Shown here: positions 5,521 through 7,679 of the stretch, one piece after another
How positions within the stretch are numbered: the first letter of the stretch is position 1
How the letters are laid out: each line of letters starts with the position of its first letter
Assembly: GCA_031278935.1 (NCBI GenBank)
Contig: JAITJK010000183.1
Coordinates: 1-7,679 of the forward strand
Reading direction: 5' to 3'
From: Spirochaetaceae bacterium
GTDB taxonomy: Bacteria; Spirochaetota; Spirochaetia; Treponematales; Breznakiellaceae
Length of the DNA stretch: 7,679 nt
Translations under genes and position numbers: made by a program
The notes under the pieces: generated by a model
Databases searched by the model: none
Told to the model about the DNA's origin: nothing
Seen by the model: the letters and a program-made list of their open reading frames with translations, nothing else

Positions 5521-5526
5521 AGAAAT

Positions 5527-5555
5527 ATTATAGAAGAAAAAGCGCGTTCATTATA
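5527..5555 (-). promoter_or_regulatory. Two TATAAT boxes upstream of the UPF0210 gene
   Basis: Perfect TATAAT hexamers on the minus strand occur at 5550-5555 and 5527-5532, 17 nt apart. The nearer one is 6 nt before the ATG at 5520, which would place the transcript start at or very near the start codon. Neither has a recognisable -35 at 16-18 nt, and no extended TGn is present. A T-rich stretch (CTTTTTCTTC) lies between them but has no stem before it, so I do not call a terminator for the chemoreceptor gene. Confidence 0.35.
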
Positions 5556-5572
5556 GCCCTAAACCCTTGCCT

Positions 5573-7414
5573 TTATCCTACCTTAAACTTCGCGATTTCT
5601 CCGTTCAAGGTAGTGATGGACTCATGGTTAGCGCCGCTTATATCGTTCACGTGGTTTGCCGCGCTGACGATCAATGCCGCTCCACTAGCCATCTCATTCA
5701 TACCGCTGTTTATCTCGTTACTTATCCGCTCTAGAATGGCGCTCTGCCCTTTAACCTCGGTTCCTTCTGCAGCGATTTCCACGGATGCGGTCTTTACCAA
5801 TTCGGTGATGCTTTTGAGCCGGTCTATCTCTTCCAGAATGATACGGTTTCCCGCTTCCTGGTCTTCCATAGCGCTCCGGACAAGCCCTTCCTGATTGGCC
5901 ACCAGGGCTACGCCCTCGCTGATATGCTCGAATTCCTTGAGCATCACCGGGATAGACTGGCTAATCGTATCTATAGCGTTCTTGATTTTCTGAAGCACCT
6001 GGGCGATGGTGTGGGATTGTCCGCTGGAATCCTCCGCGAGCTTCCTGATTTCATCAGCCACCACGGCGAAGCCTTTACCCGCTTCCCCGGCGTGGGCGGC
6101 TTCTATGGCGGCGTTCATGGAAAGGAGGTTCGTCTGGCCGGCTATGTTCTGCATCACCGCGTTGATCTCCAAGAGACCCTGGGACTCTCGCTCGATTTCC
6201 TGAATGTCCGCCACCACCTGCTCAAGCCCCTGCCTGCCGGTCTCCGAGGCTTTGGCGAGGCTTAACACATTGCCCTGGTTTTGGCTCAGGGTTTCCGCGA
6301 TGGAGCGGATCCGGACCAGCATATCCTCGATGGAAGCAGAGGACTGGGAAACACCCGCGGACTGAGAAGCGATATGGGTATTAAGCTGTTCCACATGGGA
6401 AAGAAGCCGTTCCATCGCTTCATAGGCTCGATGTACTTCCGTAACTTGGACGGCCACCTGTTCCTTCATCCGCTGAATCGCGGCGGTAACTTCATTGACC
6501 GAGGAGGCGGTCTCGTGGGTGTTGGAGGTAAGCTCCATGCCCGTATCGGACAGGGACAGGGTCATGGTTTTAATGATCCGCAAGAGCTCCCGCATCTTTT
6601 CAAAGGTAAGGTTGAGAAATGCCGCCAAGGCCCCTAGTTCATCTTTGCTTTTAATAGGAATCGTTTTGGTTAAATCCCAATCCGCAGCGATTTCCTTCAG
6701 GGTATCCATCATCTTACGGAAAGGCTTTCTGATGGTAAGGGCGATGAAAACCGAAAGCAGCAGGGAAAACACGATGGCGATAAGGTCGGCTATCTTCAAC
6801 TTCAGGATAGTCCCCAACAGGAAGGCGACATACCCCTGGTACACATCCTCCCGGGCTTGGCTAATACCCTGAAACACCGCGTCTATATCTCCGGCGATCT
6901 GAGCGGCCAGGGCCGAGGCCCGGGAAAAGTCTACGGATACGAGCCCGGGGTTTCCCTCGTACCCTTCGGGATCCCCCAGTCGCACGATAAGCGGCGCGTA
7001 CTCGGTATTCAGCGTGGTCTTTGCCCGGTCCGCATGCTGCGCCAGGGGCTGGATAATCGCGGAATCCACCAAAGGGTCTGCTTTCAGCGCCTGAATCACC
7101 TGGTCAAGGGAAGTGGAAAGCTCCTTTGCGCCTTGGTCAAATTGCCCCTTAAGTTCCCTACCCTTTGGGGCATTTTCAAGATGGGTATAGAACAAGGCGC
7201 TGTTTGCGGTTTCTGCCAGGGCATGGAAGGAAGCGCGGGCGCTCTGGGCCAGTCTTTCGGTACGAACCGCCCCATTGAGGAGCATACCACAAGCCATGTG
7301 GCAATTTTCAATGGTATTGATGCTCAACCAGCTTATCACCGTAAAGATTCCCGCGATAAACAGGGAACCACATAAAAATTTTGCTCCGATGGGAAGGTTC
7401 TCGAAAAACTTCAT
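5573..7414 (-). CDS. Methyl-accepting chemotaxis protein, 613 aa
   Basis: A transmembrane chemoreceptor with classic order. TM1 is at about 11-31 and an exported sensor domain at about 32-205 (mostly helical, type not identified). TM2 is at about 207-228 (IADLIAIVFSLLLSVFIAL). A HAMP domain at about 229-281 shows the proline in RKPF and the DELG motif at 258-261. The rest is a long cytoplasmic coiled coil. The hairpin tip at about 416-461 carries IAGQTNLLSMNAAIEAA and GKGFAVVADEIRKLAE, the CheA/CheW contact region. It ends KFKVG and has no NWETF-type CheR tether. It should relay a ligand signal to CheA; the ligand is unknown. The ATG at 7414 has GAGG 7 nt upstream and a promoter at 7486-7514. 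It may be co-transcribed with the UPF0210 gene 52 bp downstream, although that gene has candidate promoter elements of its own. Confidence 0.96.
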   Translation of the reverse strand: MKFFENLPIGAKFLCGSLFIAGIFTVISWLSINTIENCHMACGMLLNGAVRTERLAQSARASFHALAETANSALFYTHLENAPKGRELKGQFDQGAKELSTSLDQVIQALKADPLVDSAIIQPLAQHADRAKTTLNTEYAPLIVRLGDPEGYEGNPGLVSVDFSRASALAAQIAGDIDAVFQGISQAREDVYQGYVAFLLGTILKLKIADLIAIVFSLLLSVFIALTIRKPFRKMMDTLKEIAADWDLTKTIPIKSKDELGALAAFLNLTFEKMRELLRIIKTMTLSLSDTGMELTSNTHETASSVNEVTAAIQRMKEQVAVQVTEVHRAYEAMERLLSHVEQLNTHIASQSAGVSQSSASIEDMLVRIRSIAETLSQNQGNVLSLAKASETGRQGLEQVVADIQEIERESQGLLEINAVMQNIAGQTNLLSMNAAIEAAHAGEAGKGFAVVADEIRKLAEDSSGQSHTIAQVLQKIKNAIDTISQSIPVMLKEFEHISEGVALVANQEGLVRSAMEDQEAGNRIILEEIDRLKSITELVKTASVEIAAEGTEVKGQSAILERISNEINSGMNEMASGAALIVSAANHVNDISGANHESITTLNGEIAKFKVG

Positions 7415-7485
7415 GGTATAACCTCATTATATGTATATGAAACAACCTACTATGGTGCTGTTTTAAGATAGGAATATGAGTATTT

Positions 7486-7514
7486 ATTATTAGTATACCT
7501 TGACTAAAAGTCAA
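7486..7514 (-). promoter_or_regulatory. Promoter of the chemoreceptor gene
   Basis: On the minus strand, -35 TTGACT (7509-7514, 5 of 6) and -10 AATAAT (7486-7491, 5 of 6) are separated by exactly 17 nt. The start would be near 7479, with a leader of about 65 nt to the ATG at 7414. The -35 forms one arm of a palindrome at 7500-7514. This is the best sigma70-type match in the window. Confidence 0.6.
7500..7514. promoter_or_regulatory. Perfect palindrome over the chemoreceptor -35 box, possible operator
   Basis: TTGACTAAAAGTCAA has two perfect 6-bp arms (7500-7505 and 7509-7514) around AAA. One arm is the -35 hexamer of the chemoreceptor promoter, so a dimeric regulator bound here would block or adjust RNA polymerase. 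The + strand arm has no -10 at a usable distance. Confidence 0.35.
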
Positions 7515-7551
7515 CATCGATCCGGGGCGCCGGGCGAGTTTCGTTATCCGA

Positions 7552-7580
7552 TTGACAGTTACCATGGTATGATCTACCTT
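7552..7580 (+). promoter_or_regulatory. Possible promoter elements for the right-edge gene
   Basis: A perfect -35 TTGACA lies at 7552-7557. At 17 nt the -10 would be TACCTT (7575-7580), a poor match. Alternatively TGGTATGAT (7565-7573) reads as an extended -10, but it is only 10 nt from TTGACA, so the two cannot be used together. Either would start transcription around 7580-7587, before the ATG at 7602. Confidence 0.3.
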
Positions 7581-7601
7581 GGTGAAAATGAAGATAGAAA
7601 G

Positions 7602-7679
7602 ATGAGTATGCTGACTATGGTAGGTATAGTTGTAGTATCTGCAGGGCTTGCGGCGGCACTGGTGATCTTGTTCTATAGA
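7602..7679 (+). CDS. 5' end of a probable membrane protein, running off the right edge
   Basis: The visible 26 codons encode MSMLTMVGIVVV followed by SAGLAAALVILFYR, a continuous hydrophobic stretch of about 20 residues ending in Arg, so a membrane anchor or signal-like helix at the N-terminus is likely. The start is uncertain. In-frame ATGs exist at 7569 (adding MIYLGENEDRK), 7602, 7608 and 7617, and none has a strong Shine-Dalgarno; GAAAG lies 6 nt before 7608. I chose 7602 because the likely promoter elements would place the transcript start after 7569. It is divergent from the chemoreceptor gene across a 187-bp gap. Family not recognisable from this fragment. Confidence 0.45.
   Translation, partial: MSMLTMVGIVVVSAGLAAALVILFYR

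Noticed and set aside
7308..7565. 85-aa minus ORF upstream of the chemoreceptor
   Set aside because: It overlaps the chemoreceptor start and promoter in another frame and has no ribosome binding site.
7588..7605. Five-codon leader peptide (ATG to TGA) overlapping the ATG at 7602
   Set aside because: GGTG and an ATGA overlap are present, but so short an ORF arises easily by chance and no regulatory codon bias is seen.

Overview
The window reads like chromosomal DNA from a GC-moderate spirochaete, most likely a termite-gut type Treponema. This is inferred from the style of the chemoreceptor signalling tip, a DUF4116-type repeat protein, and short intergenic repeats in an otherwise compact layout. 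No rRNA, tRNA, phage, IS or CRISPR feature was seen, and species was not determined.

Layout. At the left edge a minus-strand gene starts at 71 and leaves the window. It has a near-perfect Shine-Dalgarno, a hairpin-containing leader and a promoter at 151-179. A doubtful small minus-strand ORF lies at 189-389. An exported transglutaminase-like protein is encoded on + (416-1594). It converges, across only 22 bp, on a run of four minus-strand genes. In transcription order these are: a methyl-accepting chemotaxis protein (7414-5573), a UPF0210/DUF711 PFL-like protein (5520-4159), a 599-residue protein with sixteen 24-residue DUF4116-like repeats (3915-2116), and a 139-residue mini-metallopeptidase with HExxH plus ExxxD (2036-1617). 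A membrane protein begins on + near 7602 and leaves the right edge.

Regulation. The chemoreceptor has a good sigma70-like promoter whose -35 lies in a perfect palindrome. The repeat-protein gene has its own promoter and a leader of about 130 nt with stem-loops. The UPF0210 gene has no visible Shine-Dalgarno and a TATAAT placed for a leaderless transcript. The metallopeptidase gene follows the repeat gene closely and is probably co-transcribed.

Most notable structure. Related GC-rich elements of about 35-53 nt lie at or just after the stop codons of three consecutive minus-strand genes (1595-1645, 2070-2122, 4115-4148). Both the metallopeptidase gene and the repeat-protein gene therefore sit between direct repeats, in a gene-repeat-gene-repeat pattern resembling cassettes. 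They are not recognisable integron attC sites. Their function is unknown and may be transcript ends, dispersed repeats or recombination scars. No pathway visibly joins the genes.
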